Shown: positions 43,651 through 53,357, numbered from the stretch's first letter. The stretch: 64,000 nt of DNA from Gordonia sp. SL306 (GCF_026625785.1 NZ_CP113063.1:2728001-2792000); one strand, 5' to 3'. A program made the numbers and translations. The notes: generated from the sequence alone by a model not told the origin.

Positions 43651-44718
43651 ATGGCGAAACCGCCCCTGTCCATGGAGCCGACAGGCTGGTTCCAGGTTGC
43701 GTGGTCGGCGGAGATCACCGAACGCGACGTGCGCACGATGAAGTACTTCGGCAGGGAGATGGTCGCCTGGCGGTCCGCGTCCGGTGTGGTGTCGGTGTTC
43801 GACGCCTATTGCGAACACCTCGGTGCACACCTCGGCTTCGGCGGGCACGTCGAAGGCGAGAACCTCGTGTGCCCGTTCCATGGGTGGGAATGGAACGGCG
43901 ACGGCCGCAATGTGTGCATCCCGTACGAGAACCGCCCCAACAAGGGCAGGCGGATCCGCAGTTATCCGGTCGTCGAACGGAACGAGGCGGTGTGGATCTG
44001 GTACGACGTCGACGGCGGCGCACCGTACTTCGAGGTGCCGGACATCTTCGCGGATTTCGGCGACGGGCGGACGGCGGCCGATTACTACCCACCGGTGCCG
44101 GACGCGACATTGTTTCGCGAGGGGCTCGAGATGCATCCGCAGTACGTGATGGAGAACGGGGTCGACTTCGCGCACTTCAAGTTCGTACACAAGACGCCGT
44201 TCATGCCGGAGTTCACCCGCCACGACTTCTCCGGACCGGTGTCCTATGTCGACTTCACCATCGCGTTCGACGAAGGTGCGACGCTCGAGAACGCCACCAG
44301 CGGAGTCGAATCGATCAACGCGGGCCTCGGCTGCTCGGTCACCAAGAGCTGGGGGATGGTCGACAACCGCACCATGCCGGCGGTGACGCCGGTCGACGAA
44401 TACACCTCGGACATCAGGTTCACCGTGTGGATCGGCCGCAAGCCGGGCGAGGACGACGGGCCGATGACCAAGTACGGCAAGACGATGGCCGACTTCGTCA
44501 TCGAGCAGTTCGCGGCCGACATCCACATCTGGTCGCACCAGCGTTACTCGGACCCGCCGGCGTTGTCGCGCAAGGAATACCAAGGTTTCACTGCGCTGCG
44601 TGAGTGGGCCGAGCAGTTCTACCCCGACGGCGGACCCGCCGGTCTCGATCCCGCACGGCCCGAGAGTGGCGCTGTTCTCGCGGCGGCTTCATCACGACAG
44701 GAAGGCATGACCAGATGA
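43651..44718 (+). CDS. Rieske-type oxygenase (KshA-like)
   Basis: 355-residue Rieske non-heme iron oxygenase terminal component, similar in layout to 3-ketosteroid 9-alpha-hydroxylase KshA. The Rieske centre is CEHLGAHLG with CPFHGWEWNG (Cys-x-His and Cys-x2-His). The mononuclear iron site begins NGVDFAHFKFVHK, with Asn, Asp and two His. Substrate could be a steroid or other polycyclic; no sterol gene cluster is adjacent, so this is only a family inference. The partner reductase is not next to it. ATG 43651 follows GGAAAGG and overlaps the next gene by ATGA. Confidence 0.85.
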   Translation: MAKPPLSMEPTGWFQVAWSAEITERDVRTMKYFGREMVAWRSASGVVSVFDAYCEHLGAHLGFGGHVEGENLVCPFHGWEWNGDGRNVCIPYENRPNKGRRIRSYPVVERNEAVWIWYDVDGGAPYFEVPDIFADFGDGRTAADYYPPVPDATLFREGLEMHPQYVMENGVDFAHFKFVHKTPFMPEFTRHDFSGPVSYVDFTIAFDEGATLENATSGVESINAGLGCSVTKSWGMVDNRTMPAVTPVDEYTSDIRFTVWIGRKPGEDDGPMTKYGKTMADFVIEQFAADIHIWSHQRYSDPPALSRKEYQGFTALREWAEQFYPDGGPAGLDPARPESGAVLAAASSRQEGMTR

Positions 44719-45800
44719 GTACTCCCGACAAGATCCGCGTGTTCCAGGTGGCCACCGGAAATCTGGGCACCGAGATGATCGGGCGCATCCAGAACCATCC
44801 CGACCTGGAGCTGGTCGGATTGCATTGCTACACAGCGGACAAGATCGGTCGTGACGCCGGCGAGATCGTCGGACTCGACCCGGTTGGGGTGATCGCGACG
44901 GGGTCCGTCGACGAGATCATCGCCGCGAAGCCCGATGTGCTGACCTTCCACGGCGTCTTTCCCGACGAGGACCTCTATGTCCGGGTGCTCGAGGCCGGCA
45001 TCGACATCGTCACCACGGCGGACTGGATCACCGGCTTCCATCGCAATACCAACCATCCGCATCCGAGTGGCCGCAAGACCACCGAGATCCTCGAAGAGGC
45101 TTGTCAGAAGGGCGGTTCCACGTTCTACGGGACCGGCATGAATCCGGGTGCCTGCCAGGTGCTGGGCATCGTCGGCTCGATGGACGTCGCCGACATCGAG
45201 AACGTCACGGTCACCGAGTCGGTCGACGTCTCGTGCCACCACTCGGTCGACACGTGGAAGGCGGTCGGATACGGACGCCCGGTGGACGATCCCACGATCC
45301 CGGACTCGCTGCGTAAGTACACCGAGGTCTTCGCTGATTCGGTGTACCTGATGGCCGACTGCTTCGACCTCGAACTCGACGAGGTGACCTTCAGCTATGA
45401 ACTCGGGGCGTGTACCAAGGACATCGATCTCGGGTGGTACAGCCTGCCGCAGGGATCGCTCGGCGGTAGCTACATCAAGTACCAGGGCATGGTCGACGGC
45501 GTGGCGCGGGTCGAGTCGCACCTGGAATGGCAGATGACTCCCTACACCGATCCGTCGTGGGACATCAAGGGCTGCTACATCACCCAGGTCACCGGCGATC
45601 CGTCGATCTACAGCAAGCACATGATCTTCCCGAAAGCAGGTGTCGACCTGTCCGATCCGTCGTCGTTCGCGTCGATCGGCATGACGGTGACCGGTCTGCC
45701 CGCGCTGAACTCCATCAGATCCGTCGTGGCGGCACGACCGGGAATCCTCACCAGCGCGGATATGCCGCTGCGGGGATTCGCGGGACGGTTCAAACTCTGA
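44715..45800 (+). CDS. Dihydrodipicolinate-reductase-like NAD(P)-binding protein
   Basis: 361-residue protein with an N-terminal Rossmann fold (VFQVATGNLGTEMIGRI) and a C-terminal domain of the 2,4-diaminopentanoate dehydrogenase/DapB-like type. The middle segment GTGMNPGACQVLGIVGSMDVADI is typical of this actinobacterial group. The substrate is unknown. It overlaps the KshA-like gene by ATGA, so the two proteins probably work in the same pathway under the divergent TetR regulator. Confidence 0.82.
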   Translation: MSTPDKIRVFQVATGNLGTEMIGRIQNHPDLELVGLHCYTADKIGRDAGEIVGLDPVGVIATGSVDEIIAAKPDVLTFHGVFPDEDLYVRVLEAGIDIVTTADWITGFHRNTNHPHPSGRKTTEILEEACQKGGSTFYGTGMNPGACQVLGIVGSMDVADIENVTVTESVDVSCHHSVDTWKAVGYGRPVDDPTIPDSLRKYTEVFADSVYLMADCFDLELDEVTFSYELGACTKDIDLGWYSLPQGSLGGSYIKYQGMVDGVARVESHLEWQMTPYTDPSWDIKGCYITQVTGDPSIYSKHMIFPKAGVDLSDPSSFASIGMTVTGLPALNSIRSVVAARPGILTSADMPLRGFAGRFKL

Positions 45801-45829
45801 GGGGTGCTCCCGCGCGTAGGGTCGAAGCC

Positions 45830-46315
45830 ATGGCCAGAACCGTTGCGACGTCTGATTCCGTCGACCGCTCCGCTCTCCTCGACTTCATCCGCCCGCGACA
45901 TCGGATGGTGCTGAACACCGTCCGCAGCGACGGCACACCTCAGATGTCGCCGGTGTCCGGTGGCGTCGACGACGAGGGCCGGATCGTGATCTCCACATAC
46001 CCGGGACGGGCCAAGGCGGCCAACGTCCGGCACACCCCGGTGGTGAGTGTGTGCGTGCTGTCGGATGAGTGGAACGGCGCGTGGGTGCAGGTCGACGGCG
46101 ATGCCGAGGTGCTCGACATGCCCGAGGCCGAGGACGCCCTCGTCGACTACTTCCGCAGCATCTCCGGTGAGCATCCCGACTGGGACGAGTACCGTGCCGC
46201 GATGCGGTTGCAGGGCAAGTCGTTGATCCGGGTCACGCCGACCCGATGGGGGCCGGTGGCAACCGGCGGGTTCCCGGCCGACGTCGCGACCAGACTCGAC
46301 GAGCAGGACGGGTGA
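45830..46315 (+). CDS. PPOX-class F420/FMN-binding oxidoreductase
   Basis: 161-residue split-barrel protein of the pyridoxamine-phosphate-oxidase-like group, common as F420-dependent reductases in actinobacteria. Typical segments: RHRMVLNTVRSDGTPQMSPVSGG, ISTYPGRAKAANVRHTPVVSVCVL and a C-terminal LIRVTPTRWGPVATGG. ATG 45830 lies 29 nt after the preceding stop. Substrate unknown. Confidence 0.82.
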   Translation: MARTVATSDSVDRSALLDFIRPRHRMVLNTVRSDGTPQMSPVSGGVDDEGRIVISTYPGRAKAANVRHTPVVSVCVLSDEWNGAWVQVDGDAEVLDMPEAEDALVDYFRSISGEHPDWDEYRAAMRLQGKSLIRVTPTRWGPVATGGFPADVATRLDEQDG

Positions 46316-46345
46316 GGGGCGGTACCCCGGGGTCCCCGAGTCCGG

Positions 46346-46909
46346 TCACGTGCGCGCCTTCGCGAACTCGGTCACCAACGAGGCATTGAAGGCGGGCAGG
46401 TCGTCGGGCCTGCGGCTGGTGATCAGCGTGTTCGGACCTGACCTGTCCACCACGACCTCCTCGTCGACCCAGGTGCCGCCGGCATTGGTGAGGTCGGTGC
46501 GCACGCTCGGGTAGGACGTGAGGGTCCGGCCGCGGACGACGTCGGCCTCGATCAGCGTCCACGGCGCGTGGCAGATTGCGGCGACGGGTCTGCCGGCGTC
46601 GAAGAAGCTCTTGATGAATGCCACCGCGCTGTCGACGGTGCGCAGGAAGTCGGGGTTGGCCACTCCGCCGGGCAGGACGAGCGCGTCGTACTCGTCGGCC
46701 TTGGTGGTGTCGGTCGTCGCATCGACCGGAAAGGTGTCGGCCTTGTCGAGGTGATCGAACGCCTGGATGGTTCCGCTCGCCGTCGAGACAAGTTTCGGTG
46801 TTCCACCGGTTGCCTGGACGGTCTTCCACGGCTCGGTGAGTTCCACCTGTTCGGTGCCTTCGGGTGCCACCAGGAAGGCGACGGTGATTCCGCTGAGTTC
46901 TTCGGGCAT
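46346..46909 (-). CDS. DJ-1/PfpI-family stress protein
   Basis: 187-residue DJ-1/PfpI protein, like general stress protein 18/YhbO. The nucleophile elbow is in VAAICHAPWTLIEADVVRG (Cys at about 113, with the usual His next to it). GTEQVELTEPWKTVQATGG carries the conserved Glu. Family members act as deglycases or hydrolases on glycated proteins, or as chaperones; the exact activity is debated. It is convergent with the F420-type gene and divergent from the disrupted FAD oxidoreductase. Confidence 0.87.
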   Translation of the reverse strand: MPEELSGITVAFLVAPEGTEQVELTEPWKTVQATGGTPKLVSTASGTIQAFDHLDKADTFPVDATTDTTKADEYDALVLPGGVANPDFLRTVDSAVAFIKSFFDAGRPVAAICHAPWTLIEADVVRGRTLTSYPSVRTDLTNAGGTWVDEEVVVDRSGPNTLITSRRPDDLPAFNASLVTEFAKART

Positions 46910-47044
46910 GACTTGTGTCCTCTCGGCGTGATGGGGAAGGGGCCCCTGACCGCCTGCCGCGCTGTTGGACAGACCCTGCTGATCTCGACCGTACCCCGGT
47001 CGCGTGGGCTGTCGAGCCGTAACCGCGGGCGTAGCGTGGTCGCC

Positions 47045-48136
47045 ATGTCTGTCACATCCGATGTCGCCGTCGTCGGAGCCGGGATCATCGGTCTGTCGAC
47101 GGCATATCAGCTTGCCGAACAAGGTCTTTCGGTCACCGTGTACGAGGCAGGGGTGCCGGGTCGAGGCCAGTCCGCCGGGCAGTCGAGGATCTTTCGCCAT
47201 GCCCACGACGATCCGCGCCTGATCGCCTTGGCGGTGCGGGCACGTGAGCAGTGACGGAACTGGTCGGATGCGTTCGGCACCCTGCTGGTATCCGACGACG
47301 GTGCGCTCGCGCTCGGTGGCACGGTCCCCCGACGGCTGGCCTTGCTCCGGGAGGCGGGCGTTCCCGCCGAGGCGATCGATCGGGGAACATTGCGCGAACT
47401 TCTTCCGGCTCTCGCCGACTACGACGGTGACGCGATGCTCGATCCCGGCGGCGGCTCCATCGACACCCGGGCGGCGATCGAGGCGTTGCGGTCGCGATTC
47501 GCGGACCGGATCGTCGCCGAACAGGTGATCTCCCTTCATCACCGCGGTGACGGCGTCACCGTGCATGCTCCGACGACGCTCGGTGAGCACGGCGCGGTGG
47601 TCATCTGCGCCGGACGTGGCACCGCTGCCCTGGCCCGTGGCGTCGGCCTGGCATTGCCGGTGCGACTCGGCGCACACGTGCGGGTGTCGTTCGCGACTCG
47701 CGGGCGTGTGGATCGGCTCCCCACGTTGCAGGACGGGAGTGGTGCGTTCGGTGCCACAGGTGTGTACGCGGCCGCGTACCCGGACCGCTCGGGATACGGG
47801 CTGGGACTGTCGGAGAACGTCGAGGCACACGATGACGGCGCAATCGACGACGGCCCTCGTCTCACTCGATTGGCCTCTGCGGCAGCCGAATACGTCGAGC
47901 GGGCGTTGCCGGGGATGGACCCGACGCCACGCGATGTCGTGCATTGCTGGGTGACCGGTCTGCCCTGGGGCGACGACGGAGTGGCGATCTGGCGGGAAGG
48001 CCGGGTGTTCGCGGTGGCGGGTCACAACTTGTTCAAGCATGCGCCGGTGATCGGAGAGGCCGCGGCAGCCGCGGTACGGGACGGGCGGGTGCCGCCGGGC
48101 TTCACCGCCGACGATCGGCTGGGCGCTGCGGGGTGA
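47045..48136 (+). pseudogene. FAD-dependent oxidoreductase (MTOX/DAO-like) with in-frame TGA
   Basis: A 364-codon frame for a sarcosine/N-methyltryptophan-oxidase-like flavoprotein is interrupted by TGA at 47252-47254. Before it: AVVGAGIIGLSTAYQLAEQG, then GQSAGQSRIFRHAHDDPRL and AVRAREQ. After it, in the same frame: RNWSDAFGTLLVSDD through the late FAD loop FAVAGHNLFKHAPVIGEAAA. The expected residue at the stop is Trp (TGG), so a single G-to-A change or a sequencing error explains it. Only the C-terminal part could be re-initiated, without the FAD-binding fold. Selenocysteine is very unlikely here. Confidence 0.75.
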
Positions 48137-48138
48137 GG

Positions 48139-48236
48139 GTTGCTGTGGGCGGGAAACGTGTTGCTGTCGGCGAGGATGGGGTTGCCGTGGGCGGGGATGC
48201 GGTTGCTGTCGGCGGGAAAGGCGTTGCTGTCAGCGG
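48139..48236. repeat. 21-bp tandem repeats (4.7 units)
   Basis: Five degenerate units of about 21 bp starting GTTGCTGTSGGCGGG begin at 48139, 48160, 48181, 48202 and 48223. They fill the space between the disrupted FAD oxidoreductase stop and the end of the PucR-like gene. The unit is a multiple of three. Confidence 0.75.
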
Positions 48237-49459
48237 TCGTTCGGGCGCCAGCGCAGGATCTCCAGGGCAGCGGCCACGTCGACGAGATTCTCGCCGATCG
48301 GTCGGGGGAGGAGCTCGTCGGCTCTGGCCAGACGTCGGATGACGGTGTTGCGGTGGGCATACAGCCGCTCGGCGGTGCGAGAGGTGTTGCACTGCTCGGC
48401 AATCCAGGTGCGCACCGTCTCGATCACGTCGCCCTCGGCGACGGCGAGATCGCCGAGGGTGTCGGTGAGGAACTCCTCGGTGGTGGTCGGGTCGGTGGTC
48501 AGCAAGGCGACCAGCCGGACATCTTCGTGACGGGCGACCTGCTGTGGGGAGGCCAGCTGCGCGACGAGGCGTTGCGTCGCCAGTGCCTGGAAATGACTGC
48601 GGCGGAATCCGTCTAGGTCATGTCCGGGTCGTCCGAAAGCGACACGGACCCGGGGGTGATCGGAGATCGTCCGGATCGTCGGCACGGAGTTCGTCGGCAA
48701 CCAGATCCACAGGGCCGCGGCGCTCGCGACAACGGTGAGTCGCTCCCGGTGATCGGTCGCCTTGGTCACCGCATCCGCGACGGCCTCGAGATCATGGGCG
48801 GCGCCGCTGCCCGCATCGCTCCAGATCACCGCCGCGATGTGCGGACCGCTGAGCCGGTAACCCAGCTGTGTCTGCGCGCGGCTCGCCGGGATCGGTGCGC
48901 CCTCGAGGAGCAATGCGACCGTCGCCCGACGTTCGGCGTGGGTCCCACGGGTCAGATCCGCCCGCTCCACCTCCATCCGCGCCGACATCGCCGCGACGGT
49001 GTCGTCGATGAACGTCGAGATCGACAACGACGACAGTTCGAGCAGTTCGCGGAGCTCGGCCGGATCGTCGGTGAGGCCGAAACAGATGTCCATCCAGCGG
49101 CGCCACGCCACTGTCTGGGCCGTCCGAAAGGAGTCCAGCGAGGATTCACCCAACCCACGTCGTACCAGGTCGCGCGCGGTGTCGAGGATGTCGTCGGTGA
49201 GGTTGACCGAGACCCGGCGGCCGGGTTCGTGGATGTTCGCGGCCGCCCAGTGCAGCATGTTGGCGAGGTTGGTGCGGCGTGCGCCTTCGGCGAGTACCGG
49301 GTCGTCGGCGACCGTCGTCATCCGGACCCCGCCCAGCGCGGCCGCGTGCATCTCCTCGATCCACTCGTCGGGTGGGTTCAGGGCGGTCTCGGCGCCCCGC
49401 CTCAACAGCTCTCGAATCCGTTCCGACGGTCTCGGCCAGTCCGACGTACCGACTGTCAT
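48230..49459 (-). CDS. PucR/CdaR-type transcriptional regulator
   Basis: 409-residue regulator with the C-terminal PucR helix-turn-helix domain: WIAEQCNTSRTAERLYAHRNTVIRRLARADEL near residues 355-386. The middle part is a GGDEF-like region (HIAAVIWSDAG, LWIWLPTN), and the N-terminal domain is helical. Such proteins often control neighbouring catabolic genes. It is divergent from the Baeyer-Villiger-type monooxygenase 119 nt away, the likely target. The 3' end abuts the 21-bp repeats. Confidence 0.85.
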   Translation of the reverse strand: MTVGTSDWPRPSERIRELLRRGAETALNPPDEWIEEMHAAALGGVRMTTVADDPVLAEGARRTNLANMLHWAAANIHEPGRRVSVNLTDDILDTARDLVRRGLGESSLDSFRTAQTVAWRRWMDICFGLTDDPAELRELLELSSLSISTFIDDTVAAMSARMEVERADLTRGTHAERRATVALLLEGAPIPASRAQTQLGYRLSGPHIAAVIWSDAGSGAAHDLEAVADAVTKATDHRERLTVVASAAALWIWLPTNSVPTIRTISDHPRVRVAFGRPGHDLDGFRRSHFQALATQRLVAQLASPQQVARHEDVRLVALLTTDPTTTEEFLTDTLGDLAVAEGDVIETVRTWIAEQCNTSRTAERLYAHRNTVIRRLARADELLPRPIGENLVDVAAALEILRWRPNDR

Positions 49460-49578
49460 GCGCACAATTCTGCACCATGAGCCTCCGGTCGTTGTTGCAC
49501 TTTGCCCCTGGCGTCGGGCTGTGTGGCTGCGCATGCTGGTAGGAGCACCATGACCGCGAGCGACCACAGGAGCACCGG

Positions 49579-51072
49579 GTGACCACTTCGACCACCACCG
49601 AGAGCATCGACGTCCTGATCGTCGGTGCCGGGATCTCGGGTATCGGCGCGGCCCGATATCTGACCACCGAGCACCCGGCGAGGTCGTTCGCGATCGTCGA
49701 GGCGCGCGCCGCAGCCGGCGGTACTTGGGACCTGTTCCGCTATCCCGGCATCCGGTCGGATTCGGATCTGCACACGTTCGGCTACGAGTTCAAGCCGTGG
49801 ACGGACAAGCAGGCGATCGCCGATGCCCCACGCATCCTCGACTACCTCCACGAGACCATCGACGAGAACGGCCTCACCGAGCACATCCGGTATCAGCATC
49901 GGGTCGTGTCGGCTGCGTGGTCGTCCGACGACGCGCGATGGCTCGTCGAGATCGATCGTGGGGACACCGGTGAACGGACCAGGATCAGTGCCGGCTGGAT
50001 CTTCTGCGGCTCGGGCTATTACGACTACGACGAGGGTTTCACCCCGGAATTCCAAGGGCGCGAGCGGTTTCAGGGCCAGATCGTGCACCCGCAGCACTGG
50101 CCGGAGGACCTCGACTACGCGGGCAAGCGCGTCGTGGTGATCGGCAGTGGCGCGACCGCGGTGACCTTGCTGCCGGCGATGGCCGACGAAGCCGAACACG
50201 TCACGATGTTGCAGCGGACACCGACCTACATCATCCCGCTGCCCCGTGAGGACGCCATCGCCAACGCCCTCAAGAAGGTCCTCGGCGACAAGCGCGGATA
50301 CGCGCTGACCCGGCAGAAGAATGTCGCGCAGCAGCGCCTGCTCTTCGAGCTGTGTCAACGGTTCCCGTCCGTCGCACGCCGGATGATCCGCAAGATCAAT
50401 GCATCCCAGCTGCCCGAGGGCTATCCGGTGGACACGCATTTCAATCCGCCGTACAACCCGTGGGACCAGCGACTGTGCGTGGTGCCGGATTCTGACCTGT
50501 TCCGCACGATCCGCAAGGGCAAGGCGTCGATCGTCACCGACCGGATCGCGACGTTCACCGAGACAGGTGTGCTGCTCGAGAGCGGTGAGGAACTCGAGGC
50601 CGACATCGTCGTCACCGCCACCGGCCTCAACATCAAGATCATCGGCGGCATCGACCTCTCCGTCGACGGCAGGCCGGTCTCGTTGCCCGACACGGTGGTC
50701 TACCGCGGCATGATGCTCTCGGGGGTCCCCAATTTCGCGCTCGCCATCGGCTATACGAACGCGTCGTGGACGCTCAAGATCGGGTTGCTGTGTGAGTACT
50801 TCTGCCAGCTCCTCACCTACCTGGACCGCCACGGATACGACAGTGTCTGGGCCGTCGCCGACCCGGCGATGCCGACCCGACCGCTCCTCGATTTCGGCGC
50901 GGGTTATGTGCAGCGCGCGCTGGCGACGCTGCCCAAACAGGGGCCGGAGGCGCCGTGGGTGATGTCGATGAGCTATTACGCCGATCGGCGGTTGCTGCGC
51001 GGCGACGTCGAGGACGAACACCTGCACTTCTCCGGTGCACATGATCGGGCGGGTAAGTCCGTCGGCGTGTGA
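49579..51072 (+). CDS. Baeyer-Villiger-type flavin monooxygenase (EtaA-like)
   Basis: 497-residue FAD/NADPH monooxygenase inserting oxygen next to ketones or oxidising sulfur or nitrogen. FAD motif VLIVGAGISGIGAARYL; EARAAAGGTWDLFRYPGIRSDSDLHTFGYEF; the Baeyer-Villiger fingerprint FQGQIVHPQHW (FxGxxxHxxxW); NADPH motif VVVIGSGATAVTLLPAM. The segment LCEYFCQLLTYLDRHGYDS is typical of the mycobacterial EtaA-like branch. GTG start at 49579. The divergent PucR-like regulator probably controls it. Confidence 0.87.
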   Translation: MTTSTTTESIDVLIVGAGISGIGAARYLTTEHPARSFAIVEARAAAGGTWDLFRYPGIRSDSDLHTFGYEFKPWTDKQAIADAPRILDYLHETIDENGLTEHIRYQHRVVSAAWSSDDARWLVEIDRGDTGERTRISAGWIFCGSGYYDYDEGFTPEFQGRERFQGQIVHPQHWPEDLDYAGKRVVVIGSGATAVTLLPAMADEAEHVTMLQRTPTYIIPLPREDAIANALKKVLGDKRGYALTRQKNVAQQRLLFELCQRFPSVARRMIRKINASQLPEGYPVDTHFNPPYNPWDQRLCVVPDSDLFRTIRKGKASIVTDRIATFTETGVLLESGEELEADIVVTATGLNIKIIGGIDLSVDGRPVSLPDTVVYRGMMLSGVPNFALAIGYTNASWTLKIGLLCEYFCQLLTYLDRHGYDSVWAVADPAMPTRPLLDFGAGYVQRALATLPKQGPEAPWVMSMSYYADRRLLRGDVEDEHLHFSGAHDRAGKSVGV

Positions 51073-51099
51073 CCGGACAGCGTGTGACCGGGCAGCAAC

Positions 51100-51648
51100 T
51101 CAGTGGCTGTGCGCCAGCACCTGGATCGCGAGGACCACGAAGCCGATCAGCACGAGCGTGACCAGTGCGGCCAGCTTCTGCCACCAGGTGATCTCGGCCT
51201 TGCGAACCGCCAGCCAGCCGATGAGGGCGAGCGTCGCGAGGTAGATGTAGGCGGCGATCAGCAGCGCGGTGTGGAGTTGCAGGACGTCGAGCCACGCGAG
51301 GGTGATCAGGATGAGCGGGAAGATCAGCGTGCCGAGAGCGCCGGTGGCGATGCCGACGATGATTCGGAGGTCGTCGCCGACGGGAAAATGCCGGTGCACC
51401 GCGAGGTAGGCGATGCCATCGGCGGCGAAACCGGCCAGGACCACCGCGACCACGCCCAGGGCGAGGATCTCGAACGCGTAGGGCGGGTCGTAGTGGTCTG
51501 ATCCCCGGTACATCACGAGCACGATCGCCAATCCCGTGAAGGCTGCGTAGACGCGCTCCTTGAGGTAACTCACCGCCATGTGTGGAGGGATGTCGACGGG
51601 GTTGCCCGAGCTGATCGGATCAGGGGCACCTGGTTCGGTCATGACCAT
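51100..51648 (-). CDS. Integral membrane protein of unknown function
   Basis: 182-residue protein with about five hydrophobic helices, including AAFTGLAIVLVMYRG, FEILALGVVAVVLAGFAADGI, IVGIATGALGTLIFPLILIT, LIAAYIYLATLALIGWLAV and ALVTLVLIGFVVLAIQVLA. A Pro-rich cytosolic N-terminus precedes them. I do not recognise the family. The start may be ATG 51648 or 51642. It is divergent from the small membrane protein gene at 51672 with only 23 nt between them. Confidence 0.7.
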   Translation of the reverse strand: MVMTEPGAPDPISSGNPVDIPPHMAVSYLKERVYAAFTGLAIVLVMYRGSDHYDPPYAFEILALGVVAVVLAGFAADGIAYLAVHRHFPVGDDLRIIVGIATGALGTLIFPLILITLAWLDVLQLHTALLIAAYIYLATLALIGWLAVRKAEITWWQKLAALVTLVLIGFVVLAIQVLAHSH

Positions 51649-51671
51649 ATTGTGGGCCTATTCTGGCCGCC

Positions 51672-51968
51672 ATGAGCGTCAACCCAACAGTCCTGGTCTC
51701 ATCCGCCGGCCTCGTCGGTGGCTATGCCGCAGCGCGATTCACCGGTCGCCGCGAACTCGGCGGAGTGGTACTTGCCGCTGCGGGCGCCTGGTGCACGCGG
51801 GAATGGGCGCGGCAGAGTCCGGTCGCCGCGGCGGGTCTGCTGACCGGATACCTCGGTGCATTCGGCGCTTCGCATCCGCTCGCCAAGAAGATCGGGGCCT
51901 GGCCGTCGGTGTTCGCGGTGACCGCTGCAACCGCCGCGAGCACCTATGCGGTGACCCGCAAGGGCTGA
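51672..51968 (+). CDS. Small Ala/Gly-rich membrane protein
   Basis: 98-residue hydrophobic protein with three weak membrane segments (VSSAGLVGGYAAARF, ELGGVVLAAAGAW, AAAGLLTGYLGAFGA) and a basic C-terminus. It resembles small conserved hypothetical proteins in mycolic-acid bacteria; function unknown. It ends 56 nt before the NDH-2-like gene. Confidence 0.65.
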   Translation: MSVNPTVLVSSAGLVGGYAAARFTGRRELGGVVLAAAGAWCTREWARQSPVAAAGLLTGYLGAFGASHPLAKKIGAWPSVFAVTAATAASTYAVTRKG

Positions 51969-52024
51969 GTCGACAACCATGATCGGCCGATCCCCGCGCC
52001 TGCGTTCTGGAACAATCGTGAGTT

Positions 52025-53347
52025 GTGCGCACTAGTAGCGAGACCGGCCGAACCCATGTCGTGATCATCGGTGCCGGATTCGGTGGCCTGCATGCCGCTC
52101 GGCGCCTCAAGAAGGCCGATGTCCAGGTCACCGTTGTCGACCGCGGCACGAGCCATCTGTTCCAGCCGTTGCTCTACCAATGTGCGACCGGGCTGCTGTC
52201 CCAAGGTGCGATCTCGAGTCCAATCCGGCACCTGCTGCGACGTCAACGCAATGCCAAGGTCGTGCTGGGTGAGGCCAAGAACGTCGATGTGGCCGCGCGG
52301 ACCGTTGCGGTCGAGCGCCCCGACGGATCGACCATGACGATCCCCTACGACCACCTCGTGGTCGCGGCCGGGATGCGTACCGCCTACCACGGGTGCGACG
52401 ACTTCGCGGAGTTCGCTCCGGGCATGAAGACCCTCGACGATGCGTTGGCCATCCGCCGCAAGATCATCGGCGCATTCGAGCTGGCCGAGTCCCTCCCGGA
52501 CGCGACCCAGCGGCGTCCGTGGCTCACGTTCGCGGTTGCCGGGGGCGGTCCGACCGGGGTTGAGCTCGCCGGACAGATCCGCGAACTCGCGACACTGGCG
52601 CTCGAGAACGAGTTCCGCAGTATCGATCCCGGTGAGGCGCGAGTCCTCCTGCTGCACGGCGGGGACCGGGTGTTGCCGTCGTTCAGTCCTGCCCTGTCGC
52701 GACGTGCGCAGAAGACCCTCGACGACCTCGGGGTCGAGACCCACCTCGGGGTCCATGTGACCGGTGTGACCGCCGACCAGGTGGAGACCACCACCAAGTC
52801 GGAGCCGCACGAGGTCACCCATTACGAGGCCAAGACCGCCCTGTGGACCACCGGCGTGGAAGCGGTGCCGTTTGCCCGGGCGCTCGCCCGCGCCCTCGGT
52901 GTGGAGCAGGACCGCGGCGGGCGGATTCCGGTCGAGGCGGACCTCTCGGTGCAGGGGCATCCGGAGGTGTGGGTGGTCGGCGACATGAGTTCCCGCGACG
53001 AGCTGCCCGGTGTGGCCGAGGTGGCGATGCAGGGTGGACGGCACGTCGGGGCGGTGATCGCCCATCTCGCCGGCGGCGGCACCGACCGAGCCGCATTCCG
53101 CTATCACGATCTGGGCAGTGCCGCGTACATCGCCCGTCGGCATGCGGTGGTGCAGGCCGGGAAGTTGCAGCTGTCCGGGTACCTGGGCTGGCTGGCATGG
53201 GGTGTCATCCACATCGCCTTTCTCGCCGGGATGCGTAACCGCATGGGCACCGTGATGAATTGGAGTGCGACTCTGCTGACCGACTCCCGACGGGAGCGGG
53301 CCATCACGTACGGCGATCCGGAGACAGCTCGCCAGCCGTATCGCTGA
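52025..53347 (+). CDS. Type II NADH dehydrogenase-like oxidoreductase
   Basis: 440-residue pyridine nucleotide-disulfide-fold flavoprotein of the NDH-2 type, oxidising NAD(P)H with a quinone. FAD motif VVIIGAGFGGLHAARRL; FQPLLYQCATGLLSQGAIS; NADH motif FAVAGGGPTGVELAGQ; late FAD motif VWVVGDMSSRDELPGVAEVAMQGG. The C-terminal LGWLAWGVIHIAFLAGMRNR is the membrane-anchoring helix. GTG start at 52025. The length equals that of mycobacterial Ndh relatives. Confidence 0.85.
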   Translation: MRTSSETGRTHVVIIGAGFGGLHAARRLKKADVQVTVVDRGTSHLFQPLLYQCATGLLSQGAISSPIRHLLRRQRNAKVVLGEAKNVDVAARTVAVERPDGSTMTIPYDHLVVAAGMRTAYHGCDDFAEFAPGMKTLDDALAIRRKIIGAFELAESLPDATQRRPWLTFAVAGGGPTGVELAGQIRELATLALENEFRSIDPGEARVLLLHGGDRVLPSFSPALSRRAQKTLDDLGVETHLGVHVTGVTADQVETTTKSEPHEVTHYEAKTALWTTGVEAVPFARALARALGVEQDRGGRIPVEADLSVQGHPEVWVVGDMSSRDELPGVAEVAMQGGRHVGAVIAHLAGGGTDRAAFRYHDLGSAAYIARRHAVVQAGKLQLSGYLGWLAWGVIHIAFLAGMRNRMGTVMNWSATLLTDSRRERAITYGDPETARQPYR

Positions 53348-53357
53348 GCAGCCGTGT

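Noticed and set aside
47252-47254. TGA as a selenocysteine codon
   Set aside because: The family has Trp at this position, no selenocysteine insertion element is visible, and the flavoprotein family does not use selenocysteine.
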